Origin: Phreatobacter sp.
Lineage (GTDB): Bacteria > Pseudomonadota > Alphaproteobacteria > Rhizobiales > Phreatobacteraceae
Assembly (NCBI RefSeq): GCF_030691135.1
Contig: NZ_JAUYFA010000005.1
Location: 18,587 to 82,586 of the forward strand
Length of the DNA stretch: 64,000 nt
Direction: 5' to 3'
Shown: positions 8,939-17,147 of the stretch, in pieces
Numbering within the stretch: the first letter of the stretch is position 1
Layout: each line of letters begins with the position of its first letter
The notes under the pieces: model-generated
Seen by the model: only the letters and a program-made list of their open reading frames with translations
What the model was told of the DNA's origin: nothing
Databases searched by the model: none
Program-made: the position numbers and the translations under genes

Positions 8939-9826
8939 GTGACAAATTTGATGCCGAAGAAGATGGACGGCATATTGCTGGTGACGCTCGCCTGGCTGGT
9001 CAGGATCGGCCTGTTCCGCAGCGTCATCGCGGTCACGGCCGTGTCCATCGCCCTGTCGCTGGCGTTCACGGGCCTGCATCTGCAGGTCTTCCTGGCCGAA
9101 CCGGTACCTTACGACCAATGGGTCTTTACAGCGATCGCCGTGCCGTCGATCGTCGCGCCGCTGGTCTCCTCGGCCGTCCTGTCTCTCGCCTACCGCCTCA
9201 TAGCGGCGCAGACGGCCCTCGAACTTGCGGTGCGCACTGACCACCTGACCGGCATCGGCAATCGTCGGGCCTTCTTCGACCTCGCAGAGCGTGAGCTCGC
9301 GCGTTTCGTCCGCGGCGGGAAGTCCTTCAGCATCCTCATCGTCGACGTCGATCACTTCAAGACGCTGAACGACCGGCATGGCCATGCCGCGGGTGATGAG
9401 GCGCTCATTGCGATCGCGACGCTGTGCGCGTCCATCCTCCGACGCTCCGACCTGTTCTGCCGGTGGGGAGGCGAGGAGTTCATCGCCCTGCTCCCCGATA
9501 CGGAAATGGGCGATGCCGTCAAGGTCGCCGAGAAACTCAGGACGGCGATGCACGGTCTGGTTCCGGCGAGCGGCCATGAATTGACCTGCAGCATCGGCGC
9601 CGCCACCAGTACGACAGGCCGGCACAAGCTCGACGAGATCATCCGGGAGGCCGATCGGCAACTCTATCTGGCAAAGGCCCAGGGCCGCGACCGGACGATG
9701 CCGCAGCCGCCCGGCCTGCCCGCCCACCCTATGGCGGCCCGAGGCCGGTCGGCGATCGAGGGGAATGCAACCAGCAGGCGCGGCGGACCGGATCCCGTCC
9801 TCGACGGTGGCCTCCCCTCCGTCTAG
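8939..9826 (+). CDS. Membrane-anchored diguanylate cyclase (GGDEF domain)
   Basis: A 295-residue protein with two hydrophobic segments in the first 90 residues (WLVRIGLFRSVIAVTAVSIAL; ITAVP-type stretch before RLIAAQ) and then a complete GGDEF domain. The signature is GGEEF at about residues 177-181, preceded by an RRSD inhibitory I-site five residues upstream, so product feedback by c-di-GMP is expected. DHLTGIGNRRAF and DVDHFKTLND are the usual substrate and metal motifs. It would make c-di-GMP from GTP. The start may instead be the ATG 12 bases downstream; neither has a clear ribosome site. Divergent from the PilZ chemoreceptor, an obvious potential target. Confidence 0.9.
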   Translation: MTNLMPKKMDGILLVTLAWLVRIGLFRSVIAVTAVSIALSLAFTGLHLQVFLAEPVPYDQWVFTAIAVPSIVAPLVSSAVLSLAYRLIAAQTALELAVRTDHLTGIGNRRAFFDLAERELARFVRGGKSFSILIVDVDHFKTLNDRHGHAAGDEALIAIATLCASILRRSDLFCRWGGEEFIALLPDTEMGDAVKVAEKLRTAMHGLVPASGHELTCSIGAATSTTGRHKLDEIIREADRQLYLAKAQGRDRTMPQPPGLPAHPMAARGRSAIEGNATSRRGGPDPVLDGGLPSV

Positions 9827-9895
9827 TGCCGGCTCCGCGGCGCGCTTGATCCGCAACAAAGCAGGCACGACGTGGATCTGGGAGGAGAGAGCGTC

Positions 9896-11137
9896 ATGCA
9901 CCCGCCCTCCCCCGCAACTCCGCCCGCCGGCAAGCTCGCGCGCGAGCTGACCCTCGCGCACGCTGTGCTCTACGGCCTCGGCATCACGATAGGCGCCGGC
10001 ATCTACGTGCTGGTCGGCCTCGCGGCCGGCCGCAGCGGCATGCATGCGCCCCTCGCCTTTGTGCTGGCGGCACTGGTGATGGGCTTTTCGGCTGCCACCT
10101 TCGCCGAACTCGGCACCCGCATGCCGGTCGCGGCCAGCGAGGCGGCCTATGTCGAGGAAGCCTTCCGGCGGCGACGCCTCGCACTGGCTGTCGGCTTGCT
10201 CAGTGTCGCGACCTCGGTGGTCTCGGCGGCCACGATCAGTTCCGGCGCCGCCGGTTATATCGCCGTCTTCCTGCCTCTCCCCGGGCCTGTCCTGATCGCC
10301 GGAGCGATCCTCGTCATGGGCGCCATCGCCATGCGCTCCACGGTGCAGTCGGTCAGCTTCGCCGGAGTGATGACCATCGTCGAGGTGGCGGGGCTCGCCG
10401 TCATCGTGGCTGCCGGTATGACGCACCCAGACGTCGTCACGCGGCTGCCTGAAATGACCGCCGATCTCGGCAGCGGCCTCGTCTGGGCCGGCATCAGTTC
10501 GACGGCGCTGCTCGCCGTCTTCGCCTTCATCGGGTTCGAGCATCTCGTCAACATTTCCGAGGAGATGAAGGACCAGCGGCGGACCCTGCCGCGCGCCCTG
10601 TTCGCGACGCTGGGCCTGAGCGCGGTTCTCTATGCGCTGGTCGTCTGGATCGCGGTCGTCGCCGTGCCGCCGCAGGAACTGGCGGCCTCGGGCGCGCCGC
10701 TGGCGCTCGTCTTCGAGCGGCTGACCGGCTGGCCCTTCGCCGTCATGAGCGCGGTGGCGGTTGCGGCGACCCTCAACGGGGTGATCGTCAACATGATCAT
10801 CATTGCCCGCGTCTTTTACGGGCTCGCCGACCGCGGACAATTGCCCGCGGCTCTCGCGCGCGTCCACCCCCGCAGCCAAGCCCCGGTGATGGCGACGGCG
10901 GTCGGTGTCGCCCTTATCCTGGTCCTGGCCCTCGCCATTCCGCTCGCCGGGCTCGCGGATCTCGCCTCCAAGGGCACGATCCTGATCTTCGTCATCGTCA
11001 ATGTCGCGCTCGTCCGCATCAAGCTGCGCGAGGAGCGACCGCCGGAAGGCGTCTTCGTCTGCCCAATCTGGGTTCCGGTCTGCGGCGTCCTCGCCAATCT
11101 CGGTCTGCTCGCCGCCGATTTCGCCGCACGATCGTGA
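9896..11137 (+). CDS. APC-family amino acid/polyamine permease
   Basis: A 413-residue polytopic inner-membrane protein with about 12 hydrophobic helices and the APC-superfamily first-helix signature GITIGAGIYVLVGLAAG. A second conserved element, FAFIGFEHLVNISEEMKD, is the unwound helix 6 and loop that line the substrate site. I choose the internal ATG (MHPPSPAT) over the GTG eight codons upstream because GGAGGAGA lies just ahead of it. It stands alone between the GGDEF gene and the convergent MaoC-FabI gene. The substrate, probably an amino acid or amine, cannot be deduced. Confidence 0.88.
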   Translation: MHPPSPATPPAGKLARELTLAHAVLYGLGITIGAGIYVLVGLAAGRSGMHAPLAFVLAALVMGFSAATFAELGTRMPVAASEAAYVEEAFRRRRLALAVGLLSVATSVVSAATISSGAAGYIAVFLPLPGPVLIAGAILVMGAIAMRSTVQSVSFAGVMTIVEVAGLAVIVAAGMTHPDVVTRLPEMTADLGSGLVWAGISSTALLAVFAFIGFEHLVNISEEMKDQRRTLPRALFATLGLSAVLYALVVWIAVVAVPPQELAASGAPLALVFERLTGWPFAVMSAVAVAATLNGVIVNMIIIARVFYGLADRGQLPAALARVHPRSQAPVMATAVGVALILVLALAIPLAGLADLASKGTILIFVIVNVALVRIKLREERPPEGVFVCPIWVPVCGVLANLGLLAADFAARS

Positions 11138-11149
11138 CGAGGATCCGTC

Positions 11150-12424
11150 TCAGCCGAGGACGTGGCGTCCGCCGTCGACGGGGATGACCGTGCCGGTGAT
11201 GCGGCGCGCCGCATCGCTGACGAGGAAGCGGGCGAGCGCGCCGACATCGGCGATGTCGGCCAGGTGGCGCTGCGGCGCGACGGCCGCCTCGCGCGCCATC
11301 AGTTCGTCGAAGCGGTCGATGCCGCTGGCTGCGCGGGTGCGGATCGGGCCCGGCGAGATCGCGTGGACACGAATGTCATGCGGACCGAGTTCGGCCGCGA
11401 GATAGCGGACGCTGCTCTCCAGCGCAGCCTTGACCGGTCCCATCAGATTGTAGTGCTCGACCACCCGCGACGACCCGTAGAAGGTCACGGTCAGGAGGGT
11501 GCCTCCCTCGCTCATCAGCGGCTCGGCGAGACGCGCCATGCGCAGAAAGGAATGGCAGGAAACGTCCATCGCGGTGGCGAAACCTGCGGCCGACGTATCG
11601 GTCAGCCGACCGTGAAGGTCCTCGCGCGGTGCATAGGCGATGGAATGGAGCACGAAGTCGAGGCGCCCCCATGCCTTCGCCACAGACGCGAAGGTCTCTT
11701 CCAGCTGGCCCGGCTCGCGCACGTCGCAGGGCAGGACGAGGCTGCACCCCAGTTGCTCGGCAAGGGGGCGCACATGCGGCTGCGCCTTGTCGTTCAGATA
11801 GGTGACGGCGAGCTCGGCGCCGGCCTGGCGCATGGCGCGGGCGCAGCCATAGGCGATCGACTGATCGTTGGCGATGCCGATGACGAGGCCCCGCTTGCCA
11901 GTGAGGTCCTGCGGGTCGGGACCGCCGTCATGGAGCGCGACGCTCGGCAGGGCGACGCGTGGCCGGACGACCTTTTCCGTCGGGGCCTTCACATGAGCGC
12001 GGCCCTCGACGACGGTCTCTCCGAACTGATTGGTCAACTGGCAGTCGAAGACGGCGACGACCTTGTCGGCGTGCTTCTCGACGAGCGTGACGCGTGCCGT
12101 CACCGCGTCGCCGAGCTTCACCGGACGCCGAAACTTCAGCTCCTGGCCGAGATAGATCGTGCCGGGGCCGGGCAGCACGGTGCCGAGAACGGCGGACACC
12201 AGGGCGCCGCCCCACATGCCGTGGGCGATGACCTCATGGAACATGTCGGTCTCGGCATAGGCCGGGTCGAGATGCGCCGGGTTCACATCCCCCGAGACGA
12301 TGGCGAAAAGCGCGATATCACGCTGGGTCAGCACGCGCGACAGGCTGGCGGCGTCGCCGATTTCCAGTTCGTCGAAGGTGCGGTTTTCGATGAGGGCATG
12401 ATCGGATACGGGCGGCATGGTCAT
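11150..12424 (-). CDS. MaoC hydratase - FabI-type enoyl reductase fusion protein
   Basis: About 424 residues comprising two enzymes in one frame. Residues 1-150 are a hot-dog MaoC/PhaJ-type hydratase with the catalytic D-x4-H in SGDVNPAHLDP. From about 155 on is an enoyl-ACP reductase of the FabI class: GKRGLVIGIANDQSIAYG, then Y-x6-K in HYNLMGPVK (about Tyr325/Lys332), then AISPGPIRTRAASGI and a terminal IPVDGG. It starts four bases after the phaC stop, so the two are co-transcribed. ATGs 21 bases up- and 6 bases downstream are alternatives. Many alphaproteobacteria carry phaC next to separate MaoC-Pta, ackA and fabI genes (from memory); here Pta and AckA are absent and the flanking domains are joined. 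Expected activity: (R)-3-hydroxyacyl/enoyl interconversion and enoyl reduction. Confidence 0.88.
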   Translation of the reverse strand: MTMPPVSDHALIENRTFDELEIGDAASLSRVLTQRDIALFAIVSGDVNPAHLDPAYAETDMFHEVIAHGMWGGALVSAVLGTVLPGPGTIYLGQELKFRRPVKLGDAVTARVTLVEKHADKVVAVFDCQLTNQFGETVVEGRAHVKAPTEKVVRPRVALPSVALHDGGPDPQDLTGKRGLVIGIANDQSIAYGCARAMRQAGAELAVTYLNDKAQPHVRPLAEQLGCSLVLPCDVREPGQLEETFASVAKAWGRLDFVLHSIAYAPREDLHGRLTDTSAAGFATAMDVSCHSFLRMARLAEPLMSEGGTLLTVTFYGSSRVVEHYNLMGPVKAALESSVRYLAAELGPHDIRVHAISPGPIRTRAASGIDRFDELMAREAAVAPQRHLADIADVGALARFLVSDAARRITGTVIPVDGGRHVLG

Positions 12425-12428
12425 GTTT

Positions 12429-14219
12429 TCAGCGGCCGAAGACATAGGTACCGGGAGCCGGCATCAGGGCTGGGTAGCCCTTGTCGGGCGCGCCGATGGC
12501 CGGCGGCGCGACGAGCGTCTCAGACCCGCGCTCGGCGAGCCAGCCGAACCATTCCGGCCACCAGGAGCCGGCACGCGGTTCATGGTGCGCAATCCAGGCA
12601 TCCGGACTGACATAGGGCTCGCCGGGACGGCGCGTGGCGATGCGGTGCCGGCGGTTCCTGTGGCCCGGCTCCGAGACGATGCCGGCATTGTGGCCCCCGC
12701 TGGTCAGGACGAAGGTCGTCTCGGCATCGGTGAACAGCTGGATCTTGTACACCGAGCGCCAGGGCGCGATGTGATCGGTTTCGGTCCCGACGACGAAGAG
12801 CGGACAGCGGATGTCCTTAAGCGCCACGGTGGCGCCATCGACGGCGAAGCGGCCGGCGGTGAGGCGGTTCTCGAGGAAGAGGCCGCGCAGATATTCCGAG
12901 TGCATGCGATAGGGCAGGCGCGTCTGATCGGCATTCCAGGCGGTGAGATCGGATTCCAGCGCCTGTTCGCCCAGCCAGTAGGCCTTGATGGCCTGTGCCC
13001 AGACGAGGTCGTCGGAGCGCAGGGAGCGGAAGGCCGCTCCCATCTGGTCGGTCTGGAGCACGCCCTGCCCCCACATCAGGTCCTCGAGCGCGGTCACCTG
13101 GCTCTCGTCGATGAACATCATGAGCTCGCCGGCCTCGCTGAAATCCACCTGAGCGGCGAGAAGGGTGACGCTGGCGAAGGGCGACTTGCCCTCGCGGGCA
13201 GCGACGGCCGCAGCGATGGCGAGCATGGTCCCGCCGAGACAATAGCCGCAGGCATGCACGGGCGTGTCTGGCACGATGGCTTCGACGACCTGCAGCGCCT
13301 CGAGAAGGCCGCGGCGGCGATAGTCGTCGAAGACGTTGTCGCGGTCCTCGGCCGTCGGGTTCTTCCACGACATGACGAAGACAGTGTGGCCCTGCTGCAC
13401 GAGATGGCGGATCAGCGACCGGTCGGGCGCGAGATCCAGGATGTAGTATTTCATGATCCAGGCCGGAACGATCAGGACGGGCTCGCGTCTGACCTCGGCG
13501 GTCGCAGGCGCATACTGGATCAGTTCCATCAACGCGTTGCGGTACACGACCGTGCCCGGCGTCGCGGCGGTGTCGATCCCCACGCGAATGGTTGCCGCGG
13601 CCGTCTCGCCCGAGGCGCTGCGCACAAGTTCATCCTTCAGTGCCTTCGCTCCGCGGACGAGGTTGGCGCCGTTCTCGACGCGGGTCTTGCGCAGGACCTC
13701 GGGGTTGGTGGCCGGCCAGTGGGCGGGCGATGCGATGGCCATGGCCTGGCGCATCATGAAGCCGACGCGGCGGGCATTGCCGGGCTGCATGCCGGGGACC
13801 GGCTCGGTGGACTTGGCGACGATCCGCTCGGCGGCGAGGAAGCCGTCGCGCCAGGCCCGGAAAGGCTGGTTCTGCCAACCGGGATCGACGAAGCGGTGAT
13901 CGACAGGGCTGGCCTCGTCCGGGCCGCCGGCGACGACCGGCTGGCTGAGATTCGCCAGCTCGCGTGCAGCCTCCAGCGCGATCTCGATCCGCCGGCCGGG
14001 AGCGATGGTCATGTGCCAGGCCCAGTCGAGCCAGGCCGAAGCCATCGAATAGGCCGAGACGCCCCCGGACGCATGTGCCGCGAGCGCCCGGAGCGACTGG
14101 TCGAACGTCGCAAGCGCCGACAGGGCGGGAGGTCCAGTGGAGGCAGCGGCCGGCGGCACCGTGGCCGAAGGCAAGGATGGCGGGATGGCCGGTGCGGTGC
14201 CGCTCGTGGTCTCGGTCAT
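12429..14219 (-). CDS. phaC: Class I poly(3-hydroxyalkanoate) synthase
   Basis: A 596-residue PhaC of typical class I length. The lipase-like box with the catalytic cysteine is HACGYCLGGTML (Cys about 327), and the downstream VVGTETDHIAPW (Asp) and TSGGHNAGIV (His) complete the Cys-Asp-His triad. Class I hallmarks such as FVMSWKNPT and WWPEWFGWL are present. It polymerises 3-hydroxyacyl-CoA on granule surfaces in the cytoplasm. No phasin, phaA or phaB is adjacent; instead the MaoC-FabI fusion follows immediately and may channel acyl intermediates to or from the polymer pool. Confidence 0.96.
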   Translation of the reverse strand: MTETTSGTAPAIPPSLPSATVPPAAASTGPPALSALATFDQSLRALAAHASGGVSAYSMASAWLDWAWHMTIAPGRRIEIALEAARELANLSQPVVAGGPDEASPVDHRFVDPGWQNQPFRAWRDGFLAAERIVAKSTEPVPGMQPGNARRVGFMMRQAMAIASPAHWPATNPEVLRKTRVENGANLVRGAKALKDELVRSASGETAAATIRVGIDTAATPGTVVYRNALMELIQYAPATAEVRREPVLIVPAWIMKYYILDLAPDRSLIRHLVQQGHTVFVMSWKNPTAEDRDNVFDDYRRRGLLEALQVVEAIVPDTPVHACGYCLGGTMLAIAAAVAAREGKSPFASVTLLAAQVDFSEAGELMMFIDESQVTALEDLMWGQGVLQTDQMGAAFRSLRSDDLVWAQAIKAYWLGEQALESDLTAWNADQTRLPYRMHSEYLRGLFLENRLTAGRFAVDGATVALKDIRCPLFVVGTETDHIAPWRSVYKIQLFTDAETTFVLTSGGHNAGIVSEPGHRNRRHRIATRRPGEPYVSPDAWIAHHEPRAGSWWPEWFGWLAERGSETLVAPPAIGAPDKGYPALMPAPGTYVFGR

Positions 14220-14440
14220 GGTCGGGTTTTCCTCGGGTTGTCCGCGGCACTAGACCCGCCATGTGACAAACACATCGCGACCTGGTGGTCCGAGCCGCCG
14301 ATCGGCGTCCCGGAGCCTTCGTGTTTGCGCCAGATCAATCATTTCAGGGACTTCGACCCCGCGAGAGGCGCTGGCGGCCCATCATCGCAACGTCATGGTC
14401 GCGGCAACATGCGAGGGCCGCGGAGCCCCAGTCAGCCGGT

Positions 14441-14728
14441 CTACCGGGCCCCCGGCGCCTTGTTGGGGCGGTCCATCAGATCGTCCCGGGGGCCGCCGGG
14501 CTGGCTTTCGACATAGTCGTCGCGACCGCCCTTGGCGACGATCTCCTCCCGGGCTGCCAACAGGTCGTGAAGGCGCCCTTCCTGCGTCGAGAGCATGTCC
14601 GCCAGACGCTCCTCCGTCGCGCTGCCGGCGGCGCTCGCAGCACGCTCGCTGATGTCCCTGAGGTCGGCGCGCAACCGCTCGATCATCTGGTCGATCTCGG
14701 CGAGGTGGTAGACTGAGGCGGAAGCCAT
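14441..14728 (-). CDS. Small conserved protein, charged helical
   Basis: A 95-residue soluble protein without signal peptide, rich in Glu, Arg and Asp, predicted helical over most of its length (IDQMIERLRADLRDISERA; EERLADMLSTQEGRLHDLLAAREE), then a polar tail RDDYVESQPGG. I do not recognise a characterised family. Codon use fits its neighbours and antisense frames are poor. An EcfG-like promoter lies about 40 bases upstream, which places it with the other small stress-type genes that follow. Confidence 0.6.
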   Translation of the reverse strand: MASASVYHLAEIDQMIERLRADLRDISERAASAAGSATEERLADMLSTQEGRLHDLLAAREEIVAKGGRDDYVESQPGGPRDDLMDRPNKAPGAR

Positions 14729-14766
14729 GCAGGGAGCTTTGGGTCGGAGTTGCGCTGACAGTCGGT

Positions 14767-14791
14767 AACCCGTAGGCCCGGATATGGTTCC
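14767..14791 (-). promoter_or_regulatory. EcfG-like general stress promoter
   Basis: On the minus strand the sequence reads GGAAC-N16-GGTT, one base from the alphaproteobacterial general-stress sigma factor (EcfG) consensus GGAAC-N16/17-CGTT. It ends about 40 bases ahead of the ATG of the 95-residue gene, the right place and direction for its promoter. Confidence 0.5.
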
Positions 14792-14916
14792 AAAACGGAG
14801 CGGCAGGACAGGACGGCGCGTCGGCGATCAAGGGCGTAACTTATGGCTGCGTTCACCCGCTGCGGGACGGCGAGGCTAGCTTCGCGAGGCCGGCGCGGCG
14901 GTTCGATCGGGACACG

Positions 14917-15255
14917 CTATTGTTTGGCGGGACGGCCGGAAACAGCCTCCGGCGGTCCGGCCGTCCCGGCGAGAGCCGGTTCGGGTGCCGGGAGCTTGGC
15001 CGGACTGATTCCAGGCTTGCGGCCGCGCCGCTGCGGCTTGTCACTCACCGGGCGCAGGAGGAGTTGCGGCATGGCGAAGGTCCTGTCGCCCAACCGGCAG
15101 AGCGCATCGCCGTTGCCCTCGTAGCCGACGACCTGCATCGGCGCGCCGCCCGAGCGGACCTGGACCCAATCGCCGGCATCGTAACGGCGATCCCGCATCG
15201 CGGGGGCGATCAAGGTCTTCGGCGGCGGGTCGCGCGGTTTTTGATTCAAGCTCAT
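14917..15255 (-). CDS. Small DUF2158/YodC-like protein
   Basis: About 112 residues from the second ATG (MSLNQKPRD); an ATG 21 bases further upstream is equally possible because neither has a clear ribosome site. The core RYDAGDWVQVRSGGAPMQVVGY followed by DALCRLGDRTF resembles the small beta-barrel DUF2158 proteins (typified by L-x-GD-V-x-L-KSGGP-x-MTV). The C-terminal third is basic and proline/alanine-rich (DKPQRRGRKPG), possibly nucleic-acid binding. Function unknown. Sits among small stress-type genes. Confidence 0.6.
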   Translation of the reverse strand: MSLNQKPRDPPPKTLIAPAMRDRRYDAGDWVQVRSGGAPMQVVGYEGNGDALCRLGDRTFAMPQLLLRPVSDKPQRRGRKPGISPAKLPAPEPALAGTAGPPEAVSGRPAKQ

Positions 15256-15276
15256 GGAAAGACGTCTGCCCTTCAT

Positions 15277-15601
15277 CCGTGCCGGCTGAACTCACCCCGG
15301 AAGGTCCGGAACCCGGGGGCGTCGGAACCGCGTGGGGACCGCCGCCCGCCCCCTCCGTGACCCCGACGCGCCGCGTCGGCGCAATGTCTTGAAACGTCTC
15401 GCGGCAATCTCGTGGATGGCATCGGGCGCATCGGCCGTCACGAACCCCCCGGTTTCGCGGCAGCGTGCCTGGACAACTGTTCGGGCCCGTGGACGTTCCT
15501 AAACGCGATTCTCGCGTGCGACGGGGCGGCGGAGGCCCCGGTGCCACCCTGACCCGGAGGATGTCTTTGCCCCCGTGTCAGGATCGTCGGTCGCGGGGAT
15601 G
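15277..15601. other. Intergenic region without a supported gene
   Basis: A 325-base stretch between the DUF2158-like gene and the general-stress-type gene, both on the minus strand. Overlapping short ORFs here have skewed Arg/Pro/Gly composition and no recognisable product. A minus-strand GGAAC-N16-AGTT around 15475-15499 is a weak EcfG-type match more than 200 bases ahead of the DUF2158-like gene. No tRNA or clear terminator was seen. Confidence 0.5.
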
Positions 15602-16150
15602 TCAGGACGCGCGGCCCTGCCAGCCTTCGCTCCGCCAGGTCTGCGAACGCTCGTTGACGTCATAGGCGCCCTCGTCGAGCAACTGGCGGATCCGGGCGGG
15701 ATCGCCATTGCGAACGCGGACCGTCACGACGGTGCCGCCGCGGCGCAGGCCCTCGGCATAGCCATGCGCGTCGTCCTCGGACAGGCCGGAGCCCACGAGT
15801 GCACCGACGAGGCCGCCGGCAACGCCACCGGCGCCGGCACCGACGAGCGTCGCGGCGAGCCAGCCGGCTGCGACCACCGGGCCGAGGCCCGGAATGGCGA
15901 GGAGCCCCATGCCGGCGAGCAGACCTGCGGCACCACCTGCGACGGCGCCCATGGTGGCACCGGTGCCGGCACCAGTGCCTTCATCGGCCGCCTCGTTGTG
16001 TGAATAGTTCCGGTAGGACGACCGCTCCATCGTCGTGTCGTTCGACATGACGGACACATCGCGATCGGCGATGCCCTCTCGCCTCACCCGATCGATGGCG
16101 TTGGAGGCGGCGGCATAGGTGTCGAAGATTGCCGTGACTGATTGATCCAT
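15602..16150 (-). CDS. General stress protein 17M-like (YflT) glycine-zipper protein
   Basis: A 182-residue protein. The N-terminus (MDQSVTAIFDTYAAASNAIDRVRREGIADRDVSVM) matches the YflT/general-stress-protein-17M fold that begins many such proteins. The middle is a long Gly/Ala-rich hydrophobic stretch (GAVAGGAAGLLAGMGLLAIPGLGPVVAAG, then GAGAGGVAGGLVGALVG) typical of glycine-zipper membrane hairpins. The tail, GGTVVTVRV...DEGAYDVNER, is the usual end of this family. It follows the secreted small protein gene by 18 bases and probably shares its EcfG promoter. Likely envelope-stress associated; biochemical role unknown. Confidence 0.78.
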   Translation of the reverse strand: MDQSVTAIFDTYAAASNAIDRVRREGIADRDVSVMSNDTTMERSSYRNYSHNEAADEGTGAGTGATMGAVAGGAAGLLAGMGLLAIPGLGPVVAAGWLAATLVGAGAGGVAGGLVGALVGSGLSEDDAHGYAEGLRRGGTVVTVRVRNGDPARIRQLLDEGAYDVNERSQTWRSEGWQGRAS

Positions 16151-16168
16151 GAGTTTCTTCCTTGCTGT

Positions 16169-16546
16169 TCAGTGCGCCTGGATGTTGCCGCGGTAGTCGA
16201 TGCCGATCTCGACGGCCCGGCCCTGCCACTGGCCGCGGCCGCGCCAGATCCCGTTGGCGTCCTTGGCCAGCCCGGTCATGGCGGTGATCCCGGCTTCGAG
16301 GAAGCGCTCGCTCGCCTGGCCTTCGGTGAAGCTGTTGGCGCCGTTCTCGAGGGGTGAGGCGTTGACGGTGCGCGCCGTGGTGGTGGCCGCCGGTGCCGTC
16401 GGGGCGGTGGTGCGGGGAGCCGTGGTCGGCGCAGTGCCGGAGGGGGGCGCCGTCGGCGTGGTTCCTGCGGGCGGGTTCGTCGTCTGGGCCAGCGCGCCGG
16501 TACTCACCAGCGCCAGGACGGCCACTGCGGATAGGATCGTCTTCAT
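16169..16546 (-). CDS. Small secreted protein with Thr/Pro-rich linker
   Basis: A 125-residue protein with a clean Sec signal peptide (MKTILSAVAVLALVSTGALA, cleavage before QTT). A 40-residue low-complexity Thr/Pro/Ala linker follows (TPTAPPSGTAPTTAPRTT), then a compact C-terminal domain containing ENGANSFTEGQASERFLEAG and IWRGRGQWQGRAVEIGIDYRGNI. Similar short periplasmic proteins occur across Hyphomicrobiales; the function is not known to me. It is the first gene of a two-gene operon behind an excellent EcfG-type promoter. Confidence 0.75.
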   Translation of the reverse strand: MKTILSAVAVLALVSTGALAQTTNPPAGTTPTAPPSGTAPTTAPRTTAPTAPAATTTARTVNASPLENGANSFTEGQASERFLEAGITAMTGLAKDANGIWRGRGQWQGRAVEIGIDYRGNIQAH

Positions 16547-16576
16547 GTGTCATGCCTCCGTTGACAGTGAGGGCTC

Positions 16577-16602
16577 AACGGAGAGGGCTTGGGACAGGTT
16601 CC
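16577..16602 (-). promoter_or_regulatory. EcfG (general stress sigma factor) promoter
   Basis: On the minus strand: GGAAC, a 17-base spacer, then CGTT. This is an exact match to the EcfG consensus GGAAC-N16/17-CGTT of the alphaproteobacterial PhyR-NepR-EcfG response. The -10 element lies about 30 bases before the ATG of the secreted protein gene, correctly spaced for a short leader. Confidence 0.75.
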
Positions 16603-16751
16603 TAACCGCGGGGCCGGCTGAGGACGGGTCGACGACCGACAGGCGGCGGCGAGGCGAACGCCTTGGCCGGGCCTTGCGGCGGGCGCCGCCGGATGCTGCT
16701 CTCCCGTCGTTCCGAACCGCGACCCGACGCGCGATGCCCGAGGAGAGGCCC

Positions 16752-17147
16752 ATGGCGAAGATGATCCACACGATGATCCGTGTGCTCGACGAGGCGCGAT
16801 CCCTCGCCTTCTACCGGACGGCTTTCGGGCTTGAAGTGGCAGAAAGGCTCGACTTCGAGACCTTCACGCTGGTCTATCTCGCCAATCGCGAGACCGGGTT
16901 CGAGCTCGAACTCACTATCAACAAGGGCCGGACCGAGCCCTATCAGCGCGGCGACGGCTACGGTCATCTCGCCGTTTCGGTCGACGATTTGGATGGGGAA
17001 CACATGCGGCTGACCGCCGCCGGCCTGGCGCCACGCAAGCTCGTCGACTTCGCCCCCGGCGGACAGGTGCTGGCCCGCTTCTTCTTCATCGCCGATCCCG
17101 ACGGCTATGAGATCGAGGTGCTGCAGAGGTCCGGCCGCTATCTGTGA
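16752..17147 (+). CDS. gloA: Glyoxalase I-like VOC protein
   Basis: 131 residues from an ATG that has AGGAGAGG just upstream; the ORF-track start 184 codons earlier is spurious. The sequence follows GloA closely: HTMIRVLDEARSLAFY at the start, FELELT, GYGHLAVSVDD and DPDGYEIEVL at the end. The four metal ligands are in place (His6, Glu in ELELT, His in GYGHLAV, Glu in YEIEVL). Lactoylglutathione lyase converts the methylglyoxal-glutathione hemithioacetal to lactoylglutathione in the cytoplasm. Its position next to stress genes fits electrophile detoxification. A related VOC activity cannot be excluded. Confidence 0.85.
   Translation: MAKMIHTMIRVLDEARSLAFYRTAFGLEVAERLDFETFTLVYLANRETGFELELTINKGRTEPYQRGDGYGHLAVSVDDLDGEHMRLTAAGLAPRKLVDFAPGGQVLARFFFIADPDGYEIEVLQRSGRYL

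Noticed and set aside
8891-10879. 662-residue minus-strand ORF opposite the GGDEF and permease genes
   Set aside because: Shadow with His/Arg/Asp-rich text; both plus-strand genes have intact domain motifs.
12417-14516. 699-residue plus-strand ORF across phaC
   Set aside because: Antisense to a clear phaC; skewed composition.
15475-15499. EcfG promoter for the DUF2158-like gene
   Set aside because: GGAAC-N16-AGTT has a mismatch in -10 and is over 200 bases from the start codon.
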